Source: Pseudomonas oryzihabitans NBRC 102199 (GTDB taxonomy: Bacteria; Pseudomonadota; Gammaproteobacteria; Pseudomonadales; Pseudomonadaceae). From it: a stretch of 64,000 nucleotides of DNA. Position 1 is the stretch's first letter. Every line of letters begins with the position of its first letter. The DNA lies in the NCBI RefSeq assembly GCF_000730625.1, contig NZ_BBIT01000017.1:1-64000 (forward strand). The letters are read 5' to 3'. A model generated the notes under the pieces. It saw only the letters and a list, made by a program, of their open reading frames with translations. It was not told where the DNA came from and searched no databases. Both the position numbers and the translations under genes were made by a program. This document shows positions 27,587 to 35,551 of this stretch, in pieces.

Positions 27587-28375
27587 ATGCCCAGCGTACG
27601 TCTCGCCGATGGCGACCTGAACTACCGGCTGGAGGGCCCCGAGGGCGCCCCCGTGCTGATCCTGTCCAATTCCCTGGGCACCAACCTGGCCATGTGGGAC
27701 GACCAGGCCGCCGCCTTCAGCGAGCGCTTTCGCCTGCTGCGTTACGACACCCGTGGTCACGGCGCCTCCCTGGTGACGCCCGGCCCCTATCGCATGGATC
27801 AGAACGGCCGTGACGTCCTGGCCCTGGCCGACGCCCTGGGTATCGACCGCTTCGCCTTCTGTGGCCTGTCCATGGGCGGCTCCATCGGCCAGTGGCTGGG
27901 CATCAACGCCCCCGAGCGGGTCACCCGTCTAGTGCTGTGCAACACCGGCGCCAAGATCGGCACCCCGGAGGTTTGGAACACCCGCATCCAGACCGTCGAA
28001 GCCGGCGGCGAGCAGGCCATGCGCGACCTGCGCGATGCCTCCATCGGCCGCTGGTTCACCCCTGACTTCGCCAGCGCCGAACCGGAGAAGGTCGACCGCA
28101 TCGTCGCCATGCTCGCCAGCACCCCGCCCCAGGGCTATGCCGCCAACTGCGCGGCGGTACGCGACGCCGACTTCCGCGAGGTGCTGGACGCCATCCAGGC
28201 CCCGACGCTGATCGTCGCCGGCACCCACGACGCCGTGACCACCCCGGCCGACGGGCGCTTCCTGCAGGAACGCATCCCCGGCGCCGAGTACGTCGAGTTT
28301 CCCGCCGCCCACCTGTCCAACGTGCAGATGGGCGCTGCCTTTACCCAGCGCGTGCTGGCCTTTCTCAGCGCCTGA
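27587..28375 (+). CDS. pcaD: 3-oxoadipate enol-lactonase
   Basis: Alpha/beta hydrolase of 262 residues that opens beta-ketoadipate enol-lactone to beta-ketoadipate. The nucleophile is Ser95 in CGLSMGGSIGQ, and His242 in FPAAHLSNVQ completes the triad with an acid near GTHDAVT. The oxyanion region is SNSLGTNLAMWD. It is in one operon with pcaB and pcaC, 11 nt before pcaC. Confidence 0.94.
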   Translation: MPSVRLADGDLNYRLEGPEGAPVLILSNSLGTNLAMWDDQAAAFSERFRLLRYDTRGHGASLVTPGPYRMDQNGRDVLALADALGIDRFAFCGLSMGGSIGQWLGINAPERVTRLVLCNTGAKIGTPEVWNTRIQTVEAGGEQAMRDLRDASIGRWFTPDFASAEPEKVDRIVAMLASTPPQGYAANCAAVRDADFREVLDAIQAPTLIVAGTHDAVTTPADGRFLQERIPGAEYVEFPAAHLSNVQMGAAFTQRVLAFLSA

Positions 28376-28386
28376 AGGAGTCGATC

Positions 28387-28782
28387 TTGGACGAAAGAGA
28401 ACGTTACGAAGCCGGCATGCAGGTCCGCCGGGCGGTGCTGGGCGACGCCCACGTCGATCGCAGCCTGGAAAAGCTGACCCCCTTCAACGAAGAATTCCAG
28501 GAGATGATCACCCGCCACGCCTGGGGCGACATCTGGACCCGCCCGGGCCTGCCGCGGCACACCCGCAGCCTGATCACCATCGCCATGCTGATCGGCATGA
28601 ACCGCGAAGGCGAACTGCGCCTGCACCTGCGCGCCGCCCGCAGCAACGGGGTGACGCGGGAGGAGATCAAGGAGCTGATCATGCAGAGCGCCATCTACTG
28701 CGGCATCCCGGCGGCCAATGCCACCTTCCATCTGGCGGAGACGGTGTGGGATGAGTTGGGGGTGGAGTCGCTGGAGGGGTGA
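28387..28782 (+). CDS. pcaC: 4-carboxymuconolactone decarboxylase
   Basis: Small (131-residue) AhpD-fold decarboxylase producing beta-ketoadipate enol-lactone from gamma-carboxymuconolactone. The family N-terminus DERERYEAGMQVRRAVLG and the core HTRSLITIAMLIGMNREGEL are clear. The start codon is TTG at 28387, supported by GAAGGAG 6 nt upstream. The first ATG would remove the conserved N-terminus. It ends the pcaBDC group. Fusions with pcaD (pcaL) occur in other bacteria, but the genes are separate here. Confidence 0.94.
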   Translation: MDERERYEAGMQVRRAVLGDAHVDRSLEKLTPFNEEFQEMITRHAWGDIWTRPGLPRHTRSLITIAMLIGMNREGELRLHLRAARSNGVTREEIKELIMQSAIYCGIPAANATFHLAETVWDELGVESLEG

Positions 28783-29629
28783 GTTTCCCCCCTTTGGCCC
28801 CTGTTTGGATGATGCCCGCCGGGTTGGATTTGGCGGGCGTTGGTTGTTGGGCGTAGGTTGGGTTGAGCGTTAGCGAAGCCCAACGCCTGTGCTATTGGGT
28901 GCCAGGGCTGGTTATCGAGCGCTTTGAAGGTTTTTGTTTCGCCCACCCGGGCGACTTACTTTTTTCAGTCGCGGCTGCGCGCCCCGCAAAAAAGTAAGCA
29001 AAAACGCTTGCCCCGACCATCCGGCCCTCCGCTTCGCTCCGGGTCCGCTCACGCCAGCGCCGTTCCGGGGTCGGTCCAGATGGGCCGTCCATGGCCCACT
29101 GGACCTCTCGCCGTATCCATGCGGCTCGCCCCACTTCACGACACTGGCGTTCGCCCTCCTGAACGGGGCGATTCGCTAGCCTGATGCCTTGGGTGCAAAC
29201 CGGTAGGGTGGACAACGGCGCAGCCTTGTCCACGCGATAGGCCTTACTCCCTCAGTGGAAAACGCTGCGCGGTTTTCCACGCTACGAATCTTCTGAATAC
29301 GGAAGCCTCAGGCTGGCGCTCCGTCCCCGTCAGTGAGGCCGAACTGTTGGGGTGTGCTTTCTTTTGCTTACTTTTCTTTGCACCGGGCGGCGATCCGCAA
29401 GCAAAGAAAAGTGAGTCGCCGGCCAGGCGAAACCAGGGGCATCAGCAGAACTCAATAAACAGCCAGGGCACCTGCACGGCGCGCAGTTCAAGGCTGAAAT
29501 CATGCCCTTATCGCGGTCATGGACCGCTCCTACAGCAGGAGTTCGAAACTGTAGGAGCGGTCCATGACCGCGATAGGGCAGTCGCTCTGTACGAAGGCAG
29601 CCCTGCCCAGCCACAGGGCCTCAGGCCCC
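28783..29629. repeat. Gene-free repeat-rich intergenic region (composite repeat copy 1 and REP pair)
   Basis: No gene is supported here. From 28853 to about 29475 runs a composite repeat closely related to 57901-58688. It starts with GTAGGTTGGGTTGAGCG, continues with GTTTCGCCCACCCGGGCGAC, then a shared block around 28995-29175 (including GGTCGGTCCAGATGGGCCGT), and closes with a partly inverted copy of the cell-wide motif near 29370-29460. A hairpin copy GTGGAAAACG...CGTTTTCCAC type is at 29257-29288. A REP pair occupies 29505-29578. The region separates pcaC from the convergent propeller gene. Confidence 0.8.
29505..29578. repeat. REP-type inverted pair
   Basis: CCCTTATCGCGGTCATGG at the left and its complement at the right enclose an ~18-nt loop. 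GTAGGAGCGGTCCATGACCG is a variant of the Pseudomonas REP consensus and of the pair at 24691-24751. It lies beyond the stop codon of the leftward YncE-like gene and the end of the pca operon, so it may act as a terminator for both. Confidence 0.82.
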
Positions 29630-31036
29630 TTACTTGGTCACTACCCGCGTAATCCGATCCCCCTCGGCATCATCCTGCCCCTTGGCCTTGTTGACCGCGT
29701 AGACCACGCCCTTGCCATCCACCACCGCGTGGTTGGGGTAGGTGCCCAGTTCCAGGTTGGCCTTGATGGTGCCGTCCGGGTCGACCACGGTCAGGGTGCC
29801 AGCGCCGCGGTTGGTCACGTAGGCCAGGCGCTTGACCGGGTCGAAGGCCACGTTCAGCGCCCCGGCACCGGTGGTGACGTTGTGCAGGGTCTTGCCGGTC
29901 TTGGCGTCGACGATCAGCAGGTTGTCGCTGCCCTGGGCGGTGATGAACAGGCGATCGGTCTGGGGATCGTGGGCCACGGCCATGGGGGTCTTGGCGCCCT
30001 GGATCGGGAAGACCTTCTCGACCTGCTCGGTCTTGGCGTCGATCACCGCGGCTTCGTTGGTCTTCAGGCTGACGGCGTAGAGCTTGTGCACCGCCGGGTC
30101 CAGGTGCATGCCGACCACGGCGAACTGCTCGCCGCGCACGCCCGATTCGATGGCGATGTGCTTGCGCACGGCCGGGGTCTTGGCGTCGAAGCTGACGATG
30201 TCCGGGGTCATGGCCGCCGAGGCGAAGGCGCGGTCGAGTTTCTCGTCGACCACCACCGTGTGGGCATGGGGCACGAGGCCGGGTTCGAATTGCTTGACCA
30301 GGCCTAGGTCGCTCTGGCGATAGACCGCCACGGTGTTCTGCCGGGTATTGGTGGTCCAGACGGTGCCGTTACGATCGTCCACGCCCACGCCGTAGACCGC
30401 GTAGACGCCGGCGTCCTGGCCCGGGGCGGCGGCCGGGGTGATCTGGCGCTGGATGGACAGGTCCTTGGGATCGAGCTTGAGCAGCTGCGAGACCTTGACC
30501 GGCGGGCGGCCCACGGCCGAGGTGACGAAGAGGGCGCCGGTCTTGGCGCTGCTGTCCACCTGGTAGAGGCCGGGGACCAGTTTGACCGCGGTGAGGCTAT
30601 AGGCCTCGGCGCCGGACAGCGGCACCACCGGCGAGACCTTGAGCGGGAAGACCGCGGCGCCCGAGGGCTGGGCGGTGCTGATGACGATGGGGTGCTGGCC
30701 GGGGGCGGCGTCTTCGGGGATGCGCAGGGTCGCCTTGAAGTTGCCCTGGGCGTCGGCCACGTAGGCGGCGTCGGGGTTGAGCGCCACGCCACCGCGCGAC
30801 AGGGTGATCTGCTGACCGGGGGTGAAGCCACGGCCGTCCAGCGCGACCTCGCTGCCGGCCAGGATGGCGGTGCCGGTGACAGGACTGGCCTTGATCTCGC
30901 CGTGGTAGTCCGGATCGGGGGCTTCGAAGCTGGAGCGCGCCTGGGCGGCTTGCCCGCCCAGCGCCAGCAGGGCGGCCAGCAGGGTGACGGAAAAGACGCG
31001 CCGGCCCTTGGCCGAAGACGCTGGAGCGATGTTCAT
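29630..31036 (-). CDS. Periplasmic YncE-like YVTN beta-propeller protein
   Basis: Secreted 468-residue protein with a signal peptide (about 1-34, ending AAQARS). An Ig-like segment (about 50-140) containing SEVALDGRGFTPGQQITLS is followed by a seven-bladed YVTN/YncE propeller (about 150-465) with repeats such as VDAKTGKTLHNVTTGAGAL and RLAYVTNRGAGTLTVVDPDG. ATG 31036 follows AAGGAAT. E. coli YncE binds DNA in vitro and is iron-regulated, but no function can be assigned here. It is probably monocistronic. Confidence 0.8.
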   Translation of the reverse strand: MNIAPASSAKGRRVFSVTLLAALLALGGQAAQARSSFEAPDPDYHGEIKASPVTGTAILAGSEVALDGRGFTPGQQITLSRGGVALNPDAAYVADAQGNFKATLRIPEDAAPGQHPIVISTAQPSGAAVFPLKVSPVVPLSGAEAYSLTAVKLVPGLYQVDSSAKTGALFVTSAVGRPPVKVSQLLKLDPKDLSIQRQITPAAAPGQDAGVYAVYGVGVDDRNGTVWTTNTRQNTVAVYRQSDLGLVKQFEPGLVPHAHTVVVDEKLDRAFASAAMTPDIVSFDAKTPAVRKHIAIESGVRGEQFAVVGMHLDPAVHKLYAVSLKTNEAAVIDAKTEQVEKVFPIQGAKTPMAVAHDPQTDRLFITAQGSDNLLIVDAKTGKTLHNVTTGAGALNVAFDPVKRLAYVTNRGAGTLTVVDPDGTIKANLELGTYPNHAVVDGKGVVYAVNKAKGQDDAEGDRITRVVTK

Positions 31037-31155
31037 CAGGGATTCCTTGTAGCGGCGATCAAGATACCCGCGCCAGAGCGCCGGGCAGCGGAGGCCATCC
31101 TGGGCTAGGTCATGTTAAGGCGAAAGCGAAATACTTGCATTTAGATTTGCAGGTT

Positions 31156-31680
31156 TTACGCTTTGTCGCTGTCCGGGGTATCGAGGGTGCGCTGCATCAG
31201 GCAGGCGCCGGCGCCATAGCCGGCCAGCTTGGCCTCGAGCGCGGCGTCGGCCGGAACCGGGTGATAGTGATGGCGCTGCCAGTAGCCGATGGCGTTGGAC
31301 AGCGACACCAGCCGCCCCTGGCGCAGGCGGGCGCGTCGGGCCTGGCCCTTGGCGTGGCGATAGAGCCGCCCGGCCACGCCCTGGCCCTGGGCGGCGGGAT
31401 GCACGGCGCAGTCGTGCAGGAACCAGGTCGAGGCCGCGCCCGGCAGCTGCTCCAGGCGGGCGCCCAGCGCCGGTGGCAGGCCGTCGTCCCAGGGATAGGC
31501 GATCAGATAGCCCTGCAGCCGCGCCTCGGTGTCCAGGGCCGCCCAGCAGTGTTCCGGGGCGAGCTCCAGGCGATTGGCGTAGAAGGCGTGGTCTTCGAGC
31601 AGGTCGGCGGGGTAGTTGGCCGCCTGGATGGCGAGGACGGCCGGGAGGTCGGCGGGGCGCAGCGGGCGTATCGAAGGCAT
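31156..31680 (-). CDS. GNAT-family N-acetyltransferase
   Basis: A 174-residue acetyltransferase starting IRPLRPADLPAVLAIQ, a typical GNAT N-terminus. The acetyl-CoA-binding motif A is in LHDCAVHPAAQGQGVAGRLY, with the Q-x-x-G-x-G/A pattern. NAIGYWQRHHYHPV is motif B. The substrate is unknown. It lies alone between the propeller gene and repeat copy 2. No strong ribosome-binding site is visible before ATG 31680. Confidence 0.85.
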   Translation of the reverse strand: MPSIRPLRPADLPAVLAIQAANYPADLLEDHAFYANRLELAPEHCWAALDTEARLQGYLIAYPWDDGLPPALGARLEQLPGAASTWFLHDCAVHPAAQGQGVAGRLYRHAKGQARRARLRQGRLVSLSNAIGYWQRHHYHPVPADAALEAKLAGYGAGACLMQRTLDTPDSDKA

Positions 31681-31845
31681 GACGAGGCGGGGGAAAAGGT
31701 CCGGCCGGGCAGTATGGTCACTGCCCGGCCGGGAGGCAAACGCCTCGGAGCCGTGGGTGGTGAGTCCCGCCGCTAGCCTGCGCCTTGGCGCGGGGGCCTG
31801 GATTCCAGCGGCGACCTTGGCGTGCCTGGCGCCGCCGCCGGCCTT
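31681..31845. other. Intergenic region upstream of the GNAT gene
   Basis: No gene, terminator or repeat was recognised in this stretch. It is GC-rich and adjoins repeat copy 2 at 31846. The promoter of the leftward GNAT gene should lie here, but no clear -35/-10 pair was found. Confidence 0.4.
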
Positions 31846-32003
31846 AGAGCCTGTTCAGAATCTCGCGAGCTAGAGCCAAACAAGGCGAAAATGGCTGAGG
31901 AAGCGGAGTTTACGAGTGGTAAATGAGCATTCCGACGGGGCTGGCCTTCCAGGCCATTTTCAACGCCGTTTGGCCGACGCGCAGCAGATTTTGAGCAGGC
32001 TCT
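31846..32003 (-). repeat. Dispersed element with terminal inverted repeats, copy 2
   Basis: The 158-bp element starts AGAGCCTGTTCAGAATCT and ends with the inverse of AGAGCCTGCTCAAAATCT; the ends match at 16 of 18 positions. Relative to copy 1 it is inverted, so in both cases the AATCTGCTGCGCGTCGGCC end adjoins a stop codon: here the pqqE TAA, of which position 32003 is the last base. It probably lies downstream of the pqq transcript. Confidence 0.8.
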
Positions 32004-33154
32004 TAGGCCTTGGCGATCAGCCGCGAATTACGCTCGTTCCTGAAGTGCAGATCTTCGATCCGCTGGGTCGCGGTCTCGGCTTCCTGGCGGGCGGCGAGGA
32101 TGAGGTCGTGGTGCGGGGACTTGGCGCAGACCGGATCGGCGTTGCGGGCATCGCCGGTGAGCATGAAGGCCTGGCAGCGGCAGCCGCCGTAGTCCTTTTC
32201 CTTCTCGTCGCAGGAACGGCAGGGCTCGGGCATCCAGTCGTAGCCGCGGTAGACGTTGAAGCCGAAGGAGTCGTACCAGATGTGCCTGAGGTCCTGCTCC
32301 TTCACGTTGGGGAAGGCGATGGGCATCTGCCGGGCGCCGTGGCAGGGCAGGGCGGTGCCGTCCGGCGTGATGGTCAGGAACAGCTTGCCCCAGCCGTCCA
32401 TGCAGGCCTTGGGGCGCTCTTCGTAGTAGTCCGGGGTGACGAAGATCAGCTTGCAGGGGTGGTTCTCGGCCTTGAGGCGCGCACGGTACTCGTTGGTGAT
32501 GCGCTCGGCGCGCTCCAGCTGGGCCTTGGTCGGCAACAGGCCGGCGCGATTGCGTTCCGCCCAGCCGTAGAACTGGCAGGTGGCGAGTTCGACGAAGTCG
32601 GCTTCCAGGGCCAGGCAGAGGTCGATGATCTGGTCGATGCGATCGATGTTGTGCCTGTGGGTGACGAAGTTGAGCACCATCGGATAGCCATGGGCCTTGA
32701 CCGCCTTGGCCATGGCCAGCTTCTGGGCGAAGGCCTTCTTCGAGCCGGCCAGCAGGTTGTTCACCTGTTCGTCGCTGGCCTGGAAGCTGATCTGGATATG
32801 GTCCAGGCCGGCTTCCTTGAATTCGGCGATGCGCGCCTCGGTGAGGCCGATGCCGGAGGTGATGAGGTTGGTGTAGTAGCCCAGCCGGCGCGCCTCGCGG
32901 ATCAGCTCGGCGAGGTCCTGGCGCACCAGGGGCTCGCCGCCGGAAAAGCCGATCTGGGCGGCGCCCATCTCCCGCGCCTCGGCCATCACCTTGAACCACT
33001 GTTCGGTGGTCAGCTCACGACCCTGGGCGGCGAAGTCCAGGGGATTGGAGCAATAGGGGCACTGCAGCGGACAGCGATAGGTGACCTCGGCCAGCAGCCA
33101 CAGCGGCAGGCCGACGTTGTGCTTGCCTACCGCCGGCGGCTGCGGGAGTTGCAT
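32003..33154 (-). CDS. pqqE: PqqA peptide cyclase (radical SAM)
   Basis: Radical SAM-SPASM enzyme of 383 residues that links Glu and Tyr of PqqA, the first step of PQQ synthesis. The SAM cluster cysteines are Cys28, Cys32 and Cys35 in [25 protein letters not shown] is the SAM-binding GGE motif. The SPASM cysteines near the C-terminus include [22 protein letters not shown] 33154 (MQLPQPPAV) is chosen because upstream codons lie in an inserted repeat. An in-frame ATG at 33232 inside that repeat would add 26 residues. The gap to pqqD is 147 bp, unlike the usual tight coupling. Confidence 0.94.
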   Translation of the reverse strand: MQLPQPPAVGKHNVGLPLWLLAEVTYRCPLQCPYCSNPLDFAAQGRELTTEQWFKVMAEAREMGAAQIGFSGGEPLVRQDLAELIREARRLGYYTNLITSGIGLTEARIAEFKEAGLDHIQISFQASDEQVNNLLAGSKKAFAQKLAMAKAVKAHGYPMVLNFVTHRHNIDRIDQIIDLCLALEADFVELATCQFYGWAERNRAGLLPTKAQLERAERITNEYRARLKAENHPCKLIFVTPDYYEERPKACMDGWGKLFLTITPDGTALPCHGARQMPIAFPNVKEQDLRHIWYDSFGFNVYRGYDWMPEPCRSCDEKEKDYGGCRCQAFMLTGDARNADPVCAKSPHHDLILAARQEAETATQRIEDLHFRNERNSRLIAKA

Positions 33155-33301
33155 GGGCACTTCAGGCAGTTGAGAAGTGCCTGCGCTCGGTGATGCTGCG
33201 TTAGAAACCCGCTCGGAATGCTCATTTACCATTTGTAAACTCCGCTTCCTCGCGGGTTTCTGCCTTGCCTAACCTTCGCTCGGCGACTTCTCGAATAAGG
33301 C
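33155..33301 (-). repeat. Dispersed element copy 3 inserted between pqqD and pqqE
   Basis: The segment between the pqqD stop and pqqE start carries the same core as copies 1 and 2, read on the minus strand: GGAAGCGGAGTTTAC followed by GGTAAATGAGCATTCCG. Its ends are more diverged: TTATTCGAGAAGT opposes a GTTGAGAAGTG-type inverse. It begins directly after the pqqD TAA. An ATG inside it opens a frame that fuses to PqqE. Confidence 0.75.
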
Positions 33302-33577
33302 TTAGCCGAGCAGGAGCCAGTGCTCTGCACGAGCGACCTCCATGAATTGTTCGACGTCGGCGCCCAGCTCGGGCACGCCGGGGAAGCGTTCGTCGAGGAC
33401 GGCGATGATGGCGGCCACGTCACGCTGGCCGTCGATCAGCCCGCCGATGGCGGCGGCGCTGTCGTTGAGCTTGATCATGCCCTCGGGATAGAGCAGCACA
33501 TGGGCGTCCTGCGCCGGCTCGAACTGGAAGCGATAGCCGGGGCGCCAGCGCGGCACCTGGGTGCGGTCGAAGCTCAT
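33302..33577 (-). CDS. pqqD: PQQ biosynthesis peptide chaperone
   Basis: A 91-residue RiPP recognition protein that holds PqqA and presents it to PqqE. The family blocks [39 protein letters not shown] and the wHTH-like remainder are complete. The C-terminus AEHWLLLG looks normal, so the repeat that follows the stop has not truncated it. ATG 33577 overlaps the pqqC stop by 4 nt. The longer open frame upstream is a shadow of pqqC. Confidence 0.92.
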   Translation of the reverse strand: MSFDRTQVPRWRPGYRFQFEPAQDAHVLLYPEGMIKLNDSAAAIGGLIDGQRDVAAIIAVLDERFPGVPELGADVEQFMEVARAEHWLLLG

Positions 33578-34323
33578 AGGTCGATTCCTCGGTGCCAGCG
33601 GCGCTCGGCGGTGACGCTGTGATAGGGCGGGCGGTGCAGTTCGTAGGCCATGCTCATGGCGTCGAGCATGGTCCAGAGGATGTCCAGCTTGAACTGCAGG
33701 ATCTCCAGCATGCGCTGCTGGGACTCCCAGGTGGTGTAGTGCTGCAGGGTGATCTGCAGACCGTGCTCGACGTCGCGGCGGGCCTGGCCCAGGCGGGTGC
33801 GGAAGTACTCGTAGCCGGCCGGATCGATCCAGGGATAGTGGGTCGGCCAGGCGTCCAGGCGCGACTGGTGGATCTGCGGCGCGAACAGTTCGGTCAGGGA
33901 GCTGCTGGCGGCTTCCTGCCAGGAGGCGCGACGGGCGAAATTGACGTAGGCGTCCACCGCGAAGCGCACCCCGGGCAGCACCAGTTCCTGGGAGAGCACC
34001 TGCTCGCGGTCCAGGCCGGTGGCCTCGGCCAGGCGCAGCCAGGCCTCGATGCCACCTTCGCTGCCGGGCTCGCCGTCGTGGTCGAGGATGCGCTGCACCC
34101 ATTCGCGACGGATCTCGCGATCCGGGCAGTTGGCCAGGATGGCGGCGTCCTTGAGCGGGATGTTGACCTGGTAGTAGAAGCGGTTAGCCACCCAGCCCTG
34201 GATCTGCTCGCGGCTGGCGCGGCCCTGGTACATGGCCACGTGATAGGGGTGGTGGATGTGGTAGAGGTCGCCCTTGGCGCGCAGGGCGGCTTCGAATTCG
34301 GCGGGCGTAAGGGCGTCGGGCAT
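33574..34323 (-). CDS. pqqC: Pyrroloquinoline-quinone synthase
   Basis: Cofactor-free oxidase of 249 residues that performs the final eight-electron ring closure and oxidation to PQQ. Conserved segments are [42 protein letters not shown] and [15 protein letters not shown]. Helical TENA/HemO-like fold. ATG 34323 is preferred to the GTG at 34332, which lies in the pqqB stop. Tight spacing on both sides shows it is one transcript with pqqB and pqqD. Confidence 0.95.
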   Translation of the reverse strand: MPDALTPAEFEAALRAKGDLYHIHHPYHVAMYQGRASREQIQGWVANRFYYQVNIPLKDAAILANCPDREIRREWVQRILDHDGEPGSEGGIEAWLRLAEATGLDREQVLSQELVLPGVRFAVDAYVNFARRASWQEAASSSLTELFAPQIHQSRLDAWPTHYPWIDPAGYEYFRTRLGQARRDVEHGLQITLQHYTTWESQQRMLEILQFKLDILWTMLDAMSMAYELHRPPYHSVTAERRWHRGIDL

Positions 34324-34328
34324 GGCGT

Positions 34329-35240
34329 TCACAACTCGATGGACATGCCGTCCCAGGCGACTTCCACGCCCTGGCGCGCGACGATGGCGCGCTCGGGGGA
34401 GTCTTCGTCCAGGATCGGATTGGTGTTGTTGATGTGGATCAGCACCTTGCGCTGGCGCTCGAAGCCGGCCAGCACCTCCAGCATGCCGCCGGGGCCGCTC
34501 TGCGGCAGGTGGCCCATCTCGGTGCCGGTCCGGGTGCCCACGCCGCGACGCTGCATCTCGTCATCGGTCCAGAGCGTGCCGTCCACCAGCAGGCAGTCGG
34601 CCTGGCCCATCAGCTCCAGCAGGGCGGCGTCCGGCTGGCCCAGGCCCGGGGCATAGAACAGCTTGCCGCCGGTGCGTCGGTCGTGGACCAGCAGCCCCAG
34701 GTTGTCGCCCGGGTGCGGATCGTGGCGATGGGGCGAATAGGGCGGTGCGGCGCTGCGCAGCGGGAAGGGCGTGAATTCCAGATTCGGACAGGCCGGGATG
34801 GTGAAGCTGCCGCTCAGGGCGATGGGCTGCCAACTGAGCCCGCCGTTCCAGTGTTCGAGCATGTTGAACAGCGGAAAGCCGGTGGTGAGGTCCTGGTGGA
34901 CCATCTCGGTGCACCAGACCTCGTGGGGGCAGCCTTCGCGCAGGCTGAGCAGGCCGGTGGTGTGGTCGATCTGGCTGTCCAGCAGGACGATGGCGCGGAT
35001 GCCGGTGTCACGCAGGGCCCGCGCCGGCTGCAGCGGGGCGAAGCCGGCCAGCTGGGCGCGGATGTCGGGCGAGGCGTTGCACAGGATCCAATTCACCCCG
35101 TCGTCGGACAGGGCGATGGAAGACTGGGTACGGGCCTGGGCCCTGAGGGTGCCCTTGCGGAAGCCGTCGCAATTGACGCAATTGCAGTTCCACTGGGGAA
35201 AGCCACCGCCGGCGGCGGAGCCGAGAATCTGGATATGCAT
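34329..35240 (-). CDS. pqqB: PQQ biosynthesis metallo-beta-lactamase-fold protein
   Basis: A 303-residue metallo-beta-lactamase-fold protein; in vitro work on homologues indicates hydroxylation of the tyrosine of the Glu-Tyr intermediate. Start [20 protein letters not shown] is the family hallmark, including a structural zinc CNCVNC motif. [19 protein letters not shown] carries the altered metal motif lacking the usual HxHxDH set. It lies 55 nt after pqqA, from which it is separated by a terminator-like hairpin. Confidence 0.95.
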   Translation of the reverse strand: MHIQILGSAAGGGFPQWNCNCVNCDGFRKGTLRAQARTQSSIALSDDGVNWILCNASPDIRAQLAGFAPLQPARALRDTGIRAIVLLDSQIDHTTGLLSLREGCPHEVWCTEMVHQDLTTGFPLFNMLEHWNGGLSWQPIALSGSFTIPACPNLEFTPFPLRSAAPPYSPHRHDPHPGDNLGLLVHDRRTGGKLFYAPGLGQPDAALLELMGQADCLLVDGTLWTDDEMQRRGVGTRTGTEMGHLPQSGPGGMLEVLAGFERQRKVLIHINNTNPILDEDSPERAIVARQGVEVAWDGMSIEL

Positions 35241-35255
35241 GGGAAAGGCTAAACC

Positions 35256-35287
35256 TGGAAAAAGTACGCCCCGGCGAACCGGGGCGT
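35256..35287 (-). terminator. pqqA-pqqB attenuator hairpin
   Basis: On the minus strand ACGCCCCGG-TTCG-CCGGGGCGT forms a nine-pair stem with a four-base loop, followed by ACTTTTTCC. It lies 8 nt past the pqqA stop and before pqqB. A partial terminator here fits the known need for far more PqqA peptide than processing enzymes. Confidence 0.85.
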
Positions 35288-35295
35288 GGGGCGCA

Positions 35296-35367
35296 TCAAC
35301 GGTTGGCGAAGTACATGGTGACTTCGAAGCCGATGCGCAGGTCAGTGTAAGCAGGCTTGGTCCACAT
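35296..35367 (-). CDS. pqqA: PQQ precursor peptide
   Basis: A 23-residue peptide, the ribosomally made substrate that becomes PQQ. The sequence starts [19 protein letters not shown] and contains the essential Glu15-x-x-x-Tyr19 pair that PqqE crosslinks. AGGAGACCTCCC directly before the ATG supports translation. It stands between pqqF and pqqB on the same strand. It has its own upstream region of 184 nt, which suggests a separate promoter. Confidence 0.96.
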
Positions 35368-35551
35368 GGGAGGTCTCCTCTTTTGACTGCGAAAGCCGGA
35401 AGGATCCGGTCGTTAAGTCTAACAAATGTTACCTAGCTAAGGGTTTTTGCCGCGACGAATCGCTGGCGGTCCGGCGGACATAACTGTCTTACCGATCCTG
35501 CAACAGATTGACCGCCAAGGCCGGCCGACGCTCCCGGGAAAGTGTTGAAAG

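Noticed and set aside
33155-33232. Translation of PqqE from the ATG at 33232
   Set aside because: The extra 26 residues are encoded by a dispersed repeat and have no counterpart in the PqqE family. I keep 33154 as the start and list the possibility as a finding.
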